A DNA stretch of 35,643 nucleotides, from positions 1-35,643 of the forward strand of contig JAAZEB010000082.1 of assembly GCA_012512505.1 (NCBI GenBank), written 5' to 3'. The DNA is from Armatimonadota bacterium (GTDB lineage: Bacteria; Armatimonadota; JAAZEB01). Below the pieces are notes generated by a model, which did not search any database, was not told where the DNA came from, and saw only the letters and a program-made list of their open reading frames with translations. Shown one piece after another: positions 7,956 through 15,343 of the stretch; the first letter of the stretch is position 1, and every line of letters begins with the position of its first letter. A program made the position numbers and the translations under genes.

Positions 7956-8010
7956 CATTAGAGGGTTCTAATGCGTTTCTAATCGTTTCCTAATGTTGCC
8001 CTGGTACAAT
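7956..8010 (+). promoter_or_regulatory. TCTAAT-box promoter module, copy 2
   Basis: Direct boxes start at 7967 (TCTAAT), 7978 (TCTAAT) and 7989 (CCTAAT), each 11 bp apart. An inverted box (ATTAGA) is at 7957-7962, forming CATTAGAGGGTTCTAATG with its neighbour. TACAAT at 8005-8010 is the -10, at exactly the same distance as in copy 1. Transcription would run right into the pseudopilin gene at 8225 with a leader of about 200 bases. The AT-rich block stands out sharply from its surroundings. Confidence 0.8.
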
Positions 8011-8154
8011 GGGAGGGTAGCAGCACGCATGTTTGGCGAGACCCGGTCGTGGGCCAGGATGAAGCAAGCACACGCGCCACTCGCCCACCTGCTGCCAGTG
8101 CCGCGTAGCCGCTTCGTCTCCGCCCGGGTTCGTCCAGGTATGGTTGGCGTGCGA

Positions 8155-8205
8155 CGGCCGTGGGCCAGGCTCCGGCCCCCCCGAGGCCCGGGGTCGCCAC
8201 GGCCG
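8155..8205 (+). promoter_or_regulatory. Hairpin in the leader of the 8225 pseudopilin gene
   Basis: A 9-bp perfect stem, CGGCCGTGG (8155-8163) with CCACGGCCG (8197-8205), encloses a C-run and G-run that can also pair. It ends three bases before the AAGGGAG ribosome site. The fold is not sequence-related to the leader hairpin at 1183-1227. The rest of 8011-8224 shows nothing I recognise. Confidence 0.4.
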
Positions 8206-8224
8206 CGAAGGGAGTTGGCTACCC

Positions 8225-8944
8225 ATGAGGCGAAGAGACGGTTTCACGCTCATCGAACTGCTTGTGGTGATCGCGATCATCGCGATCCTCGCGGCGATCC
8301 TCTTCCCCGTGTTCGCGCGGGCACGGGAGAACGCGCGCAAGGCCAATTGCCTCTCCAACGAGAAGCAGATCGCCCTGGGGGTGATGATGTACGTGCAGGA
8401 CTACGACGAGATCTTCCCCCCGAACGGCAATGGGCCCTCCGACAGTGGCGGGTGCTGCCTGCCAAACTACGCCGACCCGGCGGTGATTGCCGCCGGAAAG
8501 ATCGCCTGGATCCTCCGCGTCGCCCCCTACATCAAGAACGCGGGGGTGTGGCGCTGCCCCAGCGCGATCGGGGCCTGGACTGCCGGAACCGGAACCGGTA
8601 CTGGGGACTACCCACTGGCCACGAACTACGTCGCCAATGGAATGTCGTTCGGCAAGGCACTGGCGCGGATTCAGGAGCCGGCCCGGGCCGTCTTTCTCGT
8701 CGAATGGTCCGCCTGTGAACCGAACGCCTACGCGCGGCCGTGCAAGAACGCCGCCGACGCGGGCTGTGCCGGCGGGCTTCCCTACAACAGCGTTCTGTCT
8801 CACTGGGGAACAAACCACGGCGGCACCTCCGGCGGCACCACCGGCACCCTGGAAGACGGGCTGTACAACGCTATCTTCTGCGATGGGCACGCCAAGACGG
8901 TGAACCCGAAGCGGACGTGGACAACCGATCTCTACATCTACTGA
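8225..8944 (+). CDS. Pseudopilin-like secreted protein, H-X9-DG class
   Basis: This 239-residue paralogue of the 494-1159 protein has the same MRRRDG / [18 protein letters not shown] leader and helix, [13 protein letters not shown], Cys-x-SN-x-KQ and [15 protein letters not shown]. The globular part has extra Cys residues (GGCCLPN, WRCPSA, ACEPN, RPCKN, AGCAGG), which suggests disulphides outside the cytoplasm. At the C terminus, [11 protein letters not shown] aligns with the H-X9-DG region, but the residue nine before DG is Glu, not His. ATG 8225 lies after AAGGGAG. It is transcribed alone: the L25 promoter begins directly after its stop. Confidence 0.9.
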   Translation: MRRRDGFTLIELLVVIAIIAILAAILFPVFARARENARKANCLSNEKQIALGVMMYVQDYDEIFPPNGNGPSDSGGCCLPNYADPAVIAAGKIAWILRVAPYIKNAGVWRCPSAIGAWTAGTGTGTGDYPLATNYVANGMSFGKALARIQEPARAVFLVEWSACEPNAYARPCKNAADAGCAGGLPYNSVLSHWGTNHGGTSGGTTGTLEDGLYNAIFCDGHAKTVNPKRTWTTDLYIY

Positions 8945-8945
8945 T

Positions 8946-8974
8946 TTGACAGGCGCCGCCGCGTGTGCTATACT
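8946..8974 (+). promoter_or_regulatory. Near-consensus sigma-70 type promoter for L25
   Basis: TTGACA at 8946-8951 and TATACT at 8969-8974 are separated by exactly 17 bp. This is a perfect -35 and a five-of-six -10, two bases after the pseudopilin stop. The start of transcription would be near 8981, giving a leader of about 270 bases to rplY. Confidence 0.85.
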
Positions 8975-8980
8975 CCCCAG

Positions 8981-9252
8981 GTGACTTGTGCTCCCGCGGC
9001 GGCGCCTGGCGACTCCGGGGGAGAGGCCCTCCTGCTCCGCACGGCGCCTCCTCCTTCCCGGCGTCGGCAAACCCCGTTGTCACCGCGAGACGCGCGTTGG
9101 CGTCTCCGCCCGCCCCGTGGGAGCCTGCAACTGCGTGGTTCTGATCGCGGCGCCTGCCTCCGGGGCAGCGGCCACGCCGGCCACCGGCGGTGGGCCGCCC
9201 AGTAGGGGTGGGGTTCCGCCATCAGCGTGCGGAAAGAGGAGACCGGTTACCC
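8981..9252 (+). other. Long GC-rich leader upstream of rplY, possible structured RNA
   Basis: The segment contains no convincing gene. GGTGAC at 8980-8985 can pair with GTCACC at 9079-9084, and GAGACGC (9087-9093) pairs with GCGTCTC (9100-9106) around a 6-base loop. It does not match the SRP RNA, tmRNA or RNase P landmarks that I know. It may be an untranslated leader or a small RNA made from the promoter at 8946. Confidence 0.4.
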
Positions 9253-9885
9253 ATGGAACGTTACCGTTTGGAGGCCACGCCGCGCGCCCAGCTCGGCAAG
9301 CAGAAGGTGAAGAAGCTGAGGGCGCAGGGGTTCCTGCCCGCCGTCATCTACGGCAAGGGGATTGAGCCAACGCCGCTGCAGGTGCGCACCGACGACTTCC
9401 GGCAGATGGTCAAAGAGGTGGGATCGAACGTGCTGCTGGATCTGGTAATCGAGGGCACCACCACCACGGCGATGGTGAAGAAGATTCAGCGCAGCGCCCT
9501 CTCCATGGAGCTGCTGAACATCGACTTCCACAAGGTGTCGGTGACCGACGTGATCACCAACCGGGTGCCGGTAGAGCTCGTCGGCGAGCCGGCAGGCGTG
9601 GCGTTGGGCGGCACGCTGATGCAGCCCCTCGCCGAGGTTGAGATTCGCGGCGTGGCGGCAGAGCTGCCTCCGTCCATTCAGGTGGATGTCTCGCACCTCG
9701 GCCTGGATGAAAACCTGCTCGTCAGCGACATCCAGGCGCCAGAGGGGATCGAAGTCATCACCTCGCCAGAGGAGGTTGTGGCGGCGGTCCACGCGCCGAA
9801 GGCGGTCGAGGAGGTGCCGGTCGAGCCCGAGGCAATCACCGAGCCCGACCTGGCCGTGGGTGGCGAGAGCGCCGGCGAAGCCTAA
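9253..9885 (+). CDS. rplY: 50S ribosomal protein L25/Ctc (two-domain form)
   Basis: This is a 210-residue protein of the TL5/CTC type. An N-terminal 5S rRNA-binding L25 domain covers about residues 1-92 (MERYRLEATPRAQLGKQ, LRAQGFLPAVIYGKG, LNIDFHKVSVTD). The C-terminal TL5 beta-domain covers about 93-185 (VPVELVGEPAGVALGG, LMQPLAEVEIRGVAAELP, IQVDVSHLGLDENLLVSDI), and an acidic tail rich in Glu, Pro and Val follows. The long form is the usual one outside the gamma-proteobacteria. ATG 9253 follows AGAGGAGA. It has its own strong promoter and terminator, so it is one transcription unit. No pth gene follows, which differs from many genomes. Confidence 0.96.
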   Translation: MERYRLEATPRAQLGKQKVKKLRAQGFLPAVIYGKGIEPTPLQVRTDDFRQMVKEVGSNVLLDLVIEGTTTTAMVKKIQRSALSMELLNIDFHKVSVTDVITNRVPVELVGEPAGVALGGTLMQPLAEVEIRGVAAELPPSIQVDVSHLGLDENLLVSDIQAPEGIEVITSPEEVVAAVHAPKAVEEVPVEPEAITEPDLAVGGESAGEA

Positions 9886-9897
9886 ACCCAGGCACGA

Positions 9898-9934
9898 CGC
9901 GGGCCGGAACGGGCGTCCCCTGTTCCGGCCCGCG
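9898..9934. terminator. Strong hairpin terminator after rplY
   Basis: A 13-bp perfect stem, CGCGGGCCGGAAC (9898-9910) with GTTCCGGCCCGCG (9922-9934), has an 11-base loop and is followed by CGCGTTT. It sits 13 bases past the rplY stop and also just past the end of the convergent oxidoreductase gene, so it can serve both. Confidence 0.82.
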
Positions 9935-9939
9935 CGCGT

Positions 9940-10950
9940 TTAGAACTCCGTGCGCACGGCTACCGGCTTGCCGGTGGCAGCAGACTCCACGGCGGCACGG
10001 CAGGCAGCCACCGTACGCGCCCCCTCGCGGCCATCGGTCGCCAGCGGCCTGCCCTCCACGATGCAGGCAACCAGCTCGTCGATCTCCGCGGCCACGTTGT
10101 GCGAGGCCAGGTTTACCGGCAGCGTGATCCAATCGAGGGTCGTCGGCAGGTCTTGCGTGTAGAGCTGGATCGACGGCGAGGTGTTGTCACTGATGATCGT
10201 GCCCTTGCTGCCATAGAAGACCGAGCGCATCGTGTAGGGCCGCTTGCAGCCGATCGAGCACATCACCTTGCCGATGACGCCATTCTCGAACTTGTAGGTG
10301 GCGATGGTGCAATCATCCACCGGCCAGTCGGTGAGCACCTTGTGGTTGCTGTAGGCGAAGCACTCCACCATGTTGCCGGCGATCCAGCGCACCAGGTCGA
10401 CGGCGTGGCAGGCCCCACCGACAAACGGCTCGCGCTTTATCTTCGGGTCCTTGCGCCAGTTGCCCGCGCCCACCGCGTGGGTGTAGTCATGGGCGTACTC
10501 CGACTCGACGAAGAAGAGCTCGCCGATCTCGCCGCGCTCGATCAGGTGCTTGGTAAGCCGGAAGCCGGGGGCGAAGCGGCACACCTGGCCCACCATCAGC
10601 AGTTTGCCGGTGCGGTCGGCGGCAGCAATCATCTCCTCGCACTCCGGCAGGGTGAGGGCCATCGGCTTCTCGCACAGAACGTGCTTTCCGGCTTCCAGGC
10701 AGGCGACCGTCATCGGCGCGTGTAGCGGGTCTGGCGTTGCCACCGAGACGATCTGGATGTCGTCGCGGCGCAGTAGCTCTTCCCAGTTCGCGGTAGCCAC
10801 GGCGGCGCCGTGCGCCGCAGCCAGGCGCTGTGCCGACTCCAGGTTGAGATCACAGACAGCACGCAGTTCCGTGTGCGGGTTGTTCACATAGCCCACCGCG
10901 TGCCCCGCGCCCATATTGGCACCGATCACCGCGGCTCCAAGCTTCGCCAT
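9940..10950 (-). CDS. Gfo/Idh/MocA family oxidoreductase
   Basis: This is a 336-residue NAD(P)-dependent sugar oxidoreductase. The N-terminal Rossmann fold (about 1-120) begins KLGAAVIGANMGAGHAVGY, a glycine-rich loop. VSVATPDPLHAPM follows, then the family hallmark EKPMALTLPECEEM near residue 95, in which Lys and Pro contact cofactor and substrate. The C-terminal domain (about 130-325) has GGACHAVDLVRW near 178, where the family usually has a catalytic His, and FYGSKGTI. The substrate cannot be read from sequence; relatives act on inositols, glucose derivatives and amino sugars. ATG 10950 follows AAGGAG; the TTG three bases upstream is an alternative. It lies next to other sugar genes but is not visibly in an operon with them. 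Confidence 0.93.
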   Translation of the reverse strand: MAKLGAAVIGANMGAGHAVGYVNNPHTELRAVCDLNLESAQRLAAAHGAAVATANWEELLRRDDIQIVSVATPDPLHAPMTVACLEAGKHVLCEKPMALTLPECEEMIAAADRTGKLLMVGQVCRFAPGFRLTKHLIERGEIGELFFVESEYAHDYTHAVGAGNWRKDPKIKREPFVGGACHAVDLVRWIAGNMVECFAYSNHKVLTDWPVDDCTIATYKFENGVIGKVMCSIGCKRPYTMRSVFYGSKGTIISDNTSPSIQLYTQDLPTTLDWITLPVNLASHNVAAEIDELVACIVEGRPLATDGREGARTVAACRAAVESAATGKPVAVRTEF

Positions 10951-11130
10951 CAACGGCCACTCCTTCCATCCCCGGTGGGAACCGCCGACCTCCGCGCCGT
11001 CGGCCCATCGTTTACCTCACGCACCCGGGGGCCAGGCGACGAACCGGCAGCCTGCTGCCCCCCGGTGCCACACTCCCACGTTCGCCCGACGCCCGGCGAA
11101 TCCTGCCCTCCGGGTAGAGCGGAGGGCGGG

Positions 11131-11150
11131 GGGCGCCGTTCATGGCGCCC
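11131..11150. terminator. Small hairpin over a stop codon
   Basis: GGGCGCC (11131-11137) pairs with GGCGCCC (11144-11150) around a 6-base loop that contains the stop codon of the 11140 gene. The stem is only 7 bp and no T-run follows, so this is a weak candidate. The rest of the gap 10951-11139 shows no other feature. Confidence 0.3.
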
Positions 11151-12198
11151 GGCGTGGGCGGGGAGGCAACACCGCCAGGTCCGGCAGGCGGAGGAGGTCT
11201 TCCTGGTAGAAGAAGCGTTCGCGCGCGGGGGCCAGGGCACGCAGGTAAAGGCCGTGGTCCACCGAGTAGCGCAGGGCGCCGGCCAGCTTCTCGCGCACGC
11301 GGGCTGCCGCCTCGTGCTGGCCCATCTTCCACAGCGCCATGAAGCGCCAGTAGTCGGCATCCGCCGGGAAGGCACGCTCCAGCTTCTCGCCAAGGGCACG
11401 CGCCGTGGGGTCTTCCGGGCTCAGGATGTAAGCGAGGGCAAACGCGTTGGCCATCCCATCAGGGTACCACCGGGCAAACTCGGTGTGTTGCTTCCCGTCC
11501 TCGAACATCGCCATCGCGAAACGCCCCTCCGCCGCCAGCCAGAGCTGAGCCAGGCCGCGGCGGTTCTGCTCCAGGAGGTCCTCCCACTGGCGCTGCCGCT
11601 CGCGGTCGCCCAGCGTCCGGGCAATCCGCACGGCAGCCCGCAGGCCAACGCGTACTTCGAGGTTATCCATCAGGTACTTCACCCGGTAGGTAGGCTTGGC
11701 GAAGGTGAGGCCGTCCGGCTGCCAGGTGAGCTGAATGCCAGCCACGCAGCGTTGCAGCGCCGGCCACAGCCGCCGCAGCCAGGCGCGGTCGCCGGTCACC
11801 TGGAACGTCTCCCAGCACAGCGAGAGGAACAGCGCCGGGTAGGCATCCGACGAATCGTAGTCGCCGGTCGGCTCCGGCTGGTCGCGGCTGCCGCGGAAGT
11901 CGTAGATCGTGCCATCCGGGTTCAAGTGGGCGGCGTGCCAGTCGATGTAGCGCAACACGGCGCGGCGGTAGCGGGAATCGTTCGTCTCCTGATAGGCACG
12001 CAAGAGGCCGAGGGCGGCCAGGTCGGCAAAGTAGGGCACCAGCCACACCTGCGGATCGGGGGTCATAGCGATGCCCCCGTCCGGCAGTTGGCAGCGCAGG
12101 ATGTGATCGGCCGAGCGAGAGATCGCCGGCTCACTCTCGCCCGCGGCAGGCAGGCCGGCCGCCGCGACGCACACGATGGCAACCACGCTTCGCACCAT
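11140..12198 (-). CDS. Secreted (alpha/alpha)6-barrel-like protein, glycosidase-like
   Basis: This 352-residue protein has a signal peptide (MVRSVVAIVCVAAAGLPAAGES). The mature part is helical with repeated aromatic pairs: ADHILRCQLPDGGIAM, FADLAALGLLRAYQETND, AVLRYIDWHAAHLNPDGTIYDF, DSSDAYPALFLSLCWETFQVTG, LRRLWPALQRCVAGI. This alternation of helical hairpins and DG loops is typical of six-hairpin glycosidases (GH88/GH105/GH15-like folds). I do not recognise a catalytic pair with confidence; the acidic YDSSDAYPA segment is a candidate cleft. ATG 12198 is the only sensible start; its upstream GGGGG is a weak ribosome site. It probably acts outside the cytoplasm on a polysaccharide. Confidence 0.75.
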   Translation of the reverse strand: MVRSVVAIVCVAAAGLPAAGESEPAISRSADHILRCQLPDGGIAMTPDPQVWLVPYFADLAALGLLRAYQETNDSRYRRAVLRYIDWHAAHLNPDGTIYDFRGSRDQPEPTGDYDSSDAYPALFLSLCWETFQVTGDRAWLRRLWPALQRCVAGIQLTWQPDGLTFAKPTYRVKYLMDNLEVRVGLRAAVRIARTLGDRERQRQWEDLLEQNRRGLAQLWLAAEGRFAMAMFEDGKQHTEFARWYPDGMANAFALAYILSPEDPTARALGEKLERAFPADADYWRFMALWKMGQHEAAARVREKLAGALRYSVDHGLYLRALAPARERFFYQEDLLRLPDLAVLPPRPRRAP

Positions 12199-12485
12199 AC
12201 GGCACCCCCAGGTGAGCAGATATTGCCCCGGGGTTACGACAGCCAGGAGCGCACCTCCTGCCCGACGGCTTTGTCAGGAGGAGTTCCGCCCAGACGCGTA
12301 GCACTTATCCGTCGGCAACAGAGCACCCAACCGGGAAGTCCATCCGAGGAGGGGATGCATCCGGCACCGGACGGCTGGCAATGGCCGCGCTGCGCGCAAG
12401 GAGCCAGGGTGCCGGGTGGACCCCTTGGCCGGTTGCCATTCACGGCCTGCGCCAGTGGAGGATCAGGGGGTACACACGGACGACG
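12199..12485. other. Divergent intergenic region
   Basis: It separates the (alpha/alpha)6 protein and the BadF-type kinase and should hold promoters for both. CCTCCTG at about 12255 can pair with CAGGAGG at about 12275, a 7-bp stem. I see no clear -10/-35 pair. Open frames crossing it (such as the upstream extension of the kinase frame from 12381) have no ribosome site and no family features. Confidence 0.3.
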
Positions 12486-13463
12486 ATGCAAAGAGTGCTG
12501 GCCATCGATAGCGGTGGCACGAAGTGCGACGCGCTGCTGGTGGATGAGGAGGGGGTTGCGCTCGGTTGGGGACGCTGCGCGTTCGCCGACCCGGGCAGCG
12601 GCAGGGGGCTGAGCGGCAGCGGCCGCGCCCGCGAAACGGTGGTGCGCGCCGTGACATTGGCGCTGGGCGAGCAGCGCTGCGACGTGCTGCACCTGGTGCC
12701 CGGGTTTCGCTGGCTGCAGGCGGAAGGGTGCCTGAACGACCCAGGCCGGGTGATCCCCTATGGCACGACGGAGTATGATGGCCCGATGGCGCTGGCCGGT
12801 GCCACGGAGGGGGTCGTAGCCCTTGCCGGCACCGGGGCGTTTGTTTGGGGGCGCACGCGCGATGGGCGCACCTGTCACCTCGACGGCCTGGGCCCCAACC
12901 TGGGCGACTACGGCAGTGGCTTCCAGATCGGGGTGCTCGCCTTGCGCGCCGCCGCGCGCTCGGGGTGGCATCCCCGGCACCACACCTCGCTCGCCGAGCG
13001 GGTCTACCGGGCCTGCGTCAACGCCGAGGAGGACCACTATGGCCACGGCCACGGGCTGGTGGCCTACTCGCTGGCCCATCACGACCGTGCCGAGATCGCC
13101 TCGCTGGCCCGCATCGTCGGCGAGGAGGCCCTGCGCGGTGACCGCATCGCGCGCGAGATCCTGCAGGAAGCGGCGACGAGCCTGGCGGATACTCTCTATG
13201 ACGTGGTGGAGCGCCTGGGCATCCGCGACGAGGAGTACCTGCTGATCGGCACCGGCAGCATCGCCACGCGTTCCGATGTTTACTGGGAGCACTTCTGCCG
13301 GCTGGCGCATGAGTTTGCGCCGCGGCTGCAGCCGTTCCGCTCGCCGCTGCCGCCCGTCGTGGGCATGGCGCTGACGGCGCTGCAGCAAATCCAGCCACAG
13401 CGCTATGAGACGGTGCGCCAGCGCCTGCTGGAGACGGCGCCCGGCGTCATCGGGCCGATCTGA
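12486..13463 (+). CDS. BadF/BadG/BcrA/BcrD ATPase-family sugar kinase (NAGK-like)
   Basis: This is a 325-residue protein of the ASKHA fold. Phosphate-1 is IDSGGTKCDALLVDEEG at about residues 6-22. LAGTGAFVWG near 115 is phosphate-2. GLGPNLGDYGSGFQIG near 135 is the family signature, and LIGTGSIATRSDVYWEHF near 255 is the adenosine region. N-acetylglucosamine kinases of this family normally read GDEGSG; here Tyr replaces the Glu. The gene is followed by two SIS proteins, which argues for an amino-sugar kinase rather than a CoA-reductase activator (no 4Fe-4S cysteines). ATG 12486 has no good ribosome site; GGAGGATC lies too far upstream at about 19 bases. Confidence 0.87.
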   Translation: MQRVLAIDSGGTKCDALLVDEEGVALGWGRCAFADPGSGRGLSGSGRARETVVRAVTLALGEQRCDVLHLVPGFRWLQAEGCLNDPGRVIPYGTTEYDGPMALAGATEGVVALAGTGAFVWGRTRDGRTCHLDGLGPNLGDYGSGFQIGVLALRAAARSGWHPRHHTSLAERVYRACVNAEEDHYGHGHGLVAYSLAHHDRAEIASLARIVGEEALRGDRIAREILQEAATSLADTLYDVVERLGIRDEEYLLIGTGSIATRSDVYWEHFCRLAHEFAPRLQPFRSPLPPVVGMALTALQQIQPQRYETVRQRLLETAPGVIGPI

Positions 13464-13493
13464 GCGCGCACCGGAAAAGCGAAAGGTTGAATC

Positions 13494-14234
13494 ATGGTTC
13501 CTATCCGATACCTGGAGGCGGTTCGGGGCATCCTCGACCACCTAGAGCAGACGCAGTTGGAGGCCATCGAGCAGGCGGCGACGATCGTCACTGAGAGCCT
13601 CTCCAACGGTGGGGTGGTGTATGTGCATGGCATTGGGCACGGCAACGAGGGCGACTTCCTGAACCGCGCCGGCGGTCTGGCCGCTGTGCAGCACTTCACC
13701 TACAGCATTCAGGCCAACGCCCCAGTGCCGAAGTGCCTGCAGAACCGACCCCGGCCGGAGCCGTTTGAGGCCGACCTGGAGAACATCCGCTACGCGCTGC
13801 GCGCCAGCAACATCCGGGCGGGCGACGTGATGGTGGTTGGCTCGGTCTCGGGGAAGAACCGGGCGCCGATTGAGCTGGCGCTGGCCTGCCGGGAGATGGG
13901 AGTGAAGACGATCGGCTTCACCTCCTTTGAGTATACCGCGCAGGTGGAGTCGCTGCACCCCTCCGGCAAGAAGCTGCGCGAGGTGGTGGACGTGGCCATC
14001 GACAACGGCGCTCCCTTCGGCGATGGCGCCGTCGATATTCCGGGCTTCGACTTCAAGCTCCTGCCGGTCTCTGGCGTTTCGATGACGGTGATCGGCTGGA
14101 TGATCTGGGGCCGGGTGATGGAGCAGATGGCCGCCGCGGGCAACCCACCCACCGTCTTCATGAGCGTCAACCGCCCGGGTGGCAAGGAGTACTACGACCA
14201 GGCGGTGGCCGAGTACCAGCGCCGGGGCTACTAA
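13494..14234 (+). CDS. SIS-domain sugar-phosphate protein (COG4821/UPF0309 type), copy 1
   Basis: This is a 246-residue SIS-fold protein. VVYVHGIGHGNEGDFLNRAGG at about 41-61 and VMVVGSVSGKNRAPIELAL at about 117-135 are the phosphosugar-binding loops (Ser-Gly-Lys-Asn in the second). HPSGKKLREVVDVAIDNGAPFGD near 160-182 is the block shared by this subfamily. Members are uncharacterised phosphosugar isomerases or binding proteins. It begins 30 bases after the kinase stop, with GAAAGG before ATG 13494, so the two are probably cotranscribed. The paralogue at 14568 shares the HPSGKK, VVIDNGAP and GDGAV/GDAAV blocks. Confidence 0.9.
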   Translation: MVPIRYLEAVRGILDHLEQTQLEAIEQAATIVTESLSNGGVVYVHGIGHGNEGDFLNRAGGLAAVQHFTYSIQANAPVPKCLQNRPRPEPFEADLENIRYALRASNIRAGDVMVVGSVSGKNRAPIELALACREMGVKTIGFTSFEYTAQVESLHPSGKKLREVVDVAIDNGAPFGDGAVDIPGFDFKLLPVSGVSMTVIGWMIWGRVMEQMAAAGNPPTVFMSVNRPGGKEYYDQAVAEYQRRGY

Positions 14235-14263
14235 GAACCAACCCGGAGCATGGCGGAGAGCAG

Positions 14264-14481
14264 CGGAGTGCCGCAGCAATGCGGCATCCCAACCGCTGAA
14301 GCCCGATGGCTCGGGCACTCCGATAGTCGCCCTGGGAAAGCACCGGAGTGCCGCAGCAATGCGGCTTCCCACAGTGCGAAGCCCGATGGCTCGGGCACTC
14401 CGATGATCGCCCGGGAAAGCAGCGGAGTGCCGCAGCAATGCGGCATCCCAACCGCTGAAGCCCGATGGCTCGGGCAATCCG
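14264..14481. repeat. Three tandem copies of a folded 59-bp repeat
   Basis: Copies lie at 14264-14322, 14344-14402 and 14423-14481 (period 79-80 bp) with about 21-bp spacers that are themselves similar (TCGCCC...GGGAAAGCA). Each copy is closed by CGGAGTGCC and GGCACTCCG (copy 3 has one mismatch, GGCAATCCG). Inside are two hairpins: GCCGCAGCAATGCGGC, with a GCAA loop, and GCCCGATGGCTCGGGC. Together they would form a three-way junction in DNA or RNA. A 15-base linker varies between copies. Two older copies are at 4966-5080. The copies sit in the 333-base gap between the two SIS genes, so they would be transcribed. Confidence 0.93.
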
Positions 14482-14567
14482 CCTTGCTTCCGGGTCGGTA
14501 CTAGGGGCCATGGTGGCGCGGCTCCCCGGGCGCCCTGGCCCGCGAGCGACGTAGAGAGAGGAACGGG

Positions 14568-15308
14568 ATGTCTTACCAGGAGTATTTCGAGACGGCCGCG
14601 GCCGCGCTGCAGCGGGTGGCAGAGCAGGAGCGTGAGAACATCACCCGGGCGGCGCAACTGATGGCCGACGCCATAGTCGGCGGGCAGAGCCTGTACGCGT
14701 TCGGCGCCAGCCACTCCTTCATTCTGGCGGAGGAGATGGTTTACCGCACCGGCGGCCTGATGCTCGTCAACCCGATCTACCCCCATGGGATGAACCTCTT
14801 CGTGCGGCCGCTGACGGCAACCTCCCGCTGGGAGCGCATTCTCGGCCTGGGCAAAGAGATCCTGGCCTCCTCCACCGCCAAGGCGGGCGACGTGCTGATC
14901 ATCGCCTCCACCTCCGGCCGCAACGCGGTGGTGATTGATATGGCGATGGCGGCGCGCGAGCAAGGGATCCAGACCATCGGCATCACCTCCCGCGCCTACA
15001 GCGAGGGGGTTTCCAGCCGCCACCCCTCCGGCAAGAAGCTTCTGGACCTGTGCGACGTGGTCATCGACAACGGGGCACCCTATGGCGACGCGGCCGTGGC
15101 CATCGAGGGCTTCCCCCAGCGCATCGGGCCGCTCTCCTCGGTGACCGGCTGCGCCATCGTCAACGCCCTGGCGGTGGCGGTAGTGGAGCGCCTGGTGAAG
15201 CAGGGCGTTACCCCGCCAGTCTTCGTGAGCGCGAACCTGGACGGCGGCGATGAGTTCAACGCGCGCCTCCTGGCCGAAAACCGCGACCGCATTCACTATC
15301 TGGAATGA
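14568..15308 (+). CDS. SIS-domain sugar-phosphate protein (COG4821/UPF0309 type), copy 2
   Basis: This 246-residue paralogue of the 13494 protein has the same length and domain layout. LYAFGASHSFILAEEMVYRTGG at about 42-63 and VLIIASTSGRNAVVIDMAM at about 108-126 are the binding loops (Ser-Gly-Arg-Asn). HPSGKKLLDLCDVVIDNGAPYGDAAVAIEG follows in two pieces. It is closer to typical COG4821 proteins than copy 1, which has a divergent N-terminal loop. ATG 14568 is preceded by GAGAGGAACGGG. The gap to copy 1 is filled by the tandem folded repeat. The pair could form a heterodimer or handle two related phosphosugars; that is inference. Confidence 0.9.
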   Translation: MSYQEYFETAAAALQRVAEQERENITRAAQLMADAIVGGQSLYAFGASHSFILAEEMVYRTGGLMLVNPIYPHGMNLFVRPLTATSRWERILGLGKEILASSTAKAGDVLIIASTSGRNAVVIDMAMAAREQGIQTIGITSRAYSEGVSSRHPSGKKLLDLCDVVIDNGAPYGDAAVAIEGFPQRIGPLSSVTGCAIVNALAVAVVERLVKQGVTPPVFVSANLDGGDEFNARLLAENRDRIHYLE

Positions 15309-15343
15309 TCCGGGTCGGAAGCCCGGGGGGATGAGAGGTCACC

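Noticed and set aside
8981-9252. SRP RNA, tmRNA or RNase P RNA
   Set aside because: None of the conserved loops of these RNAs that I know is present; only unspecific GC-rich stems.
10810-12612. 600-residue plus-strand frame
   Set aside because: Antisense to the (alpha/alpha)6 protein and continuing through the intergenic region; no family features.
14264-14481. CRISPR-like array
   Set aside because: Only three units, repeats of 59 bp, spacers of about 21 bp that are similar to each other, and no cas genes.
13542-15296. 584-residue minus-strand frame across both SIS genes and the repeat
   Set aside because: It runs through the tandem folded repeats and antisense to two recognisable SIS proteins; no coherent protein.
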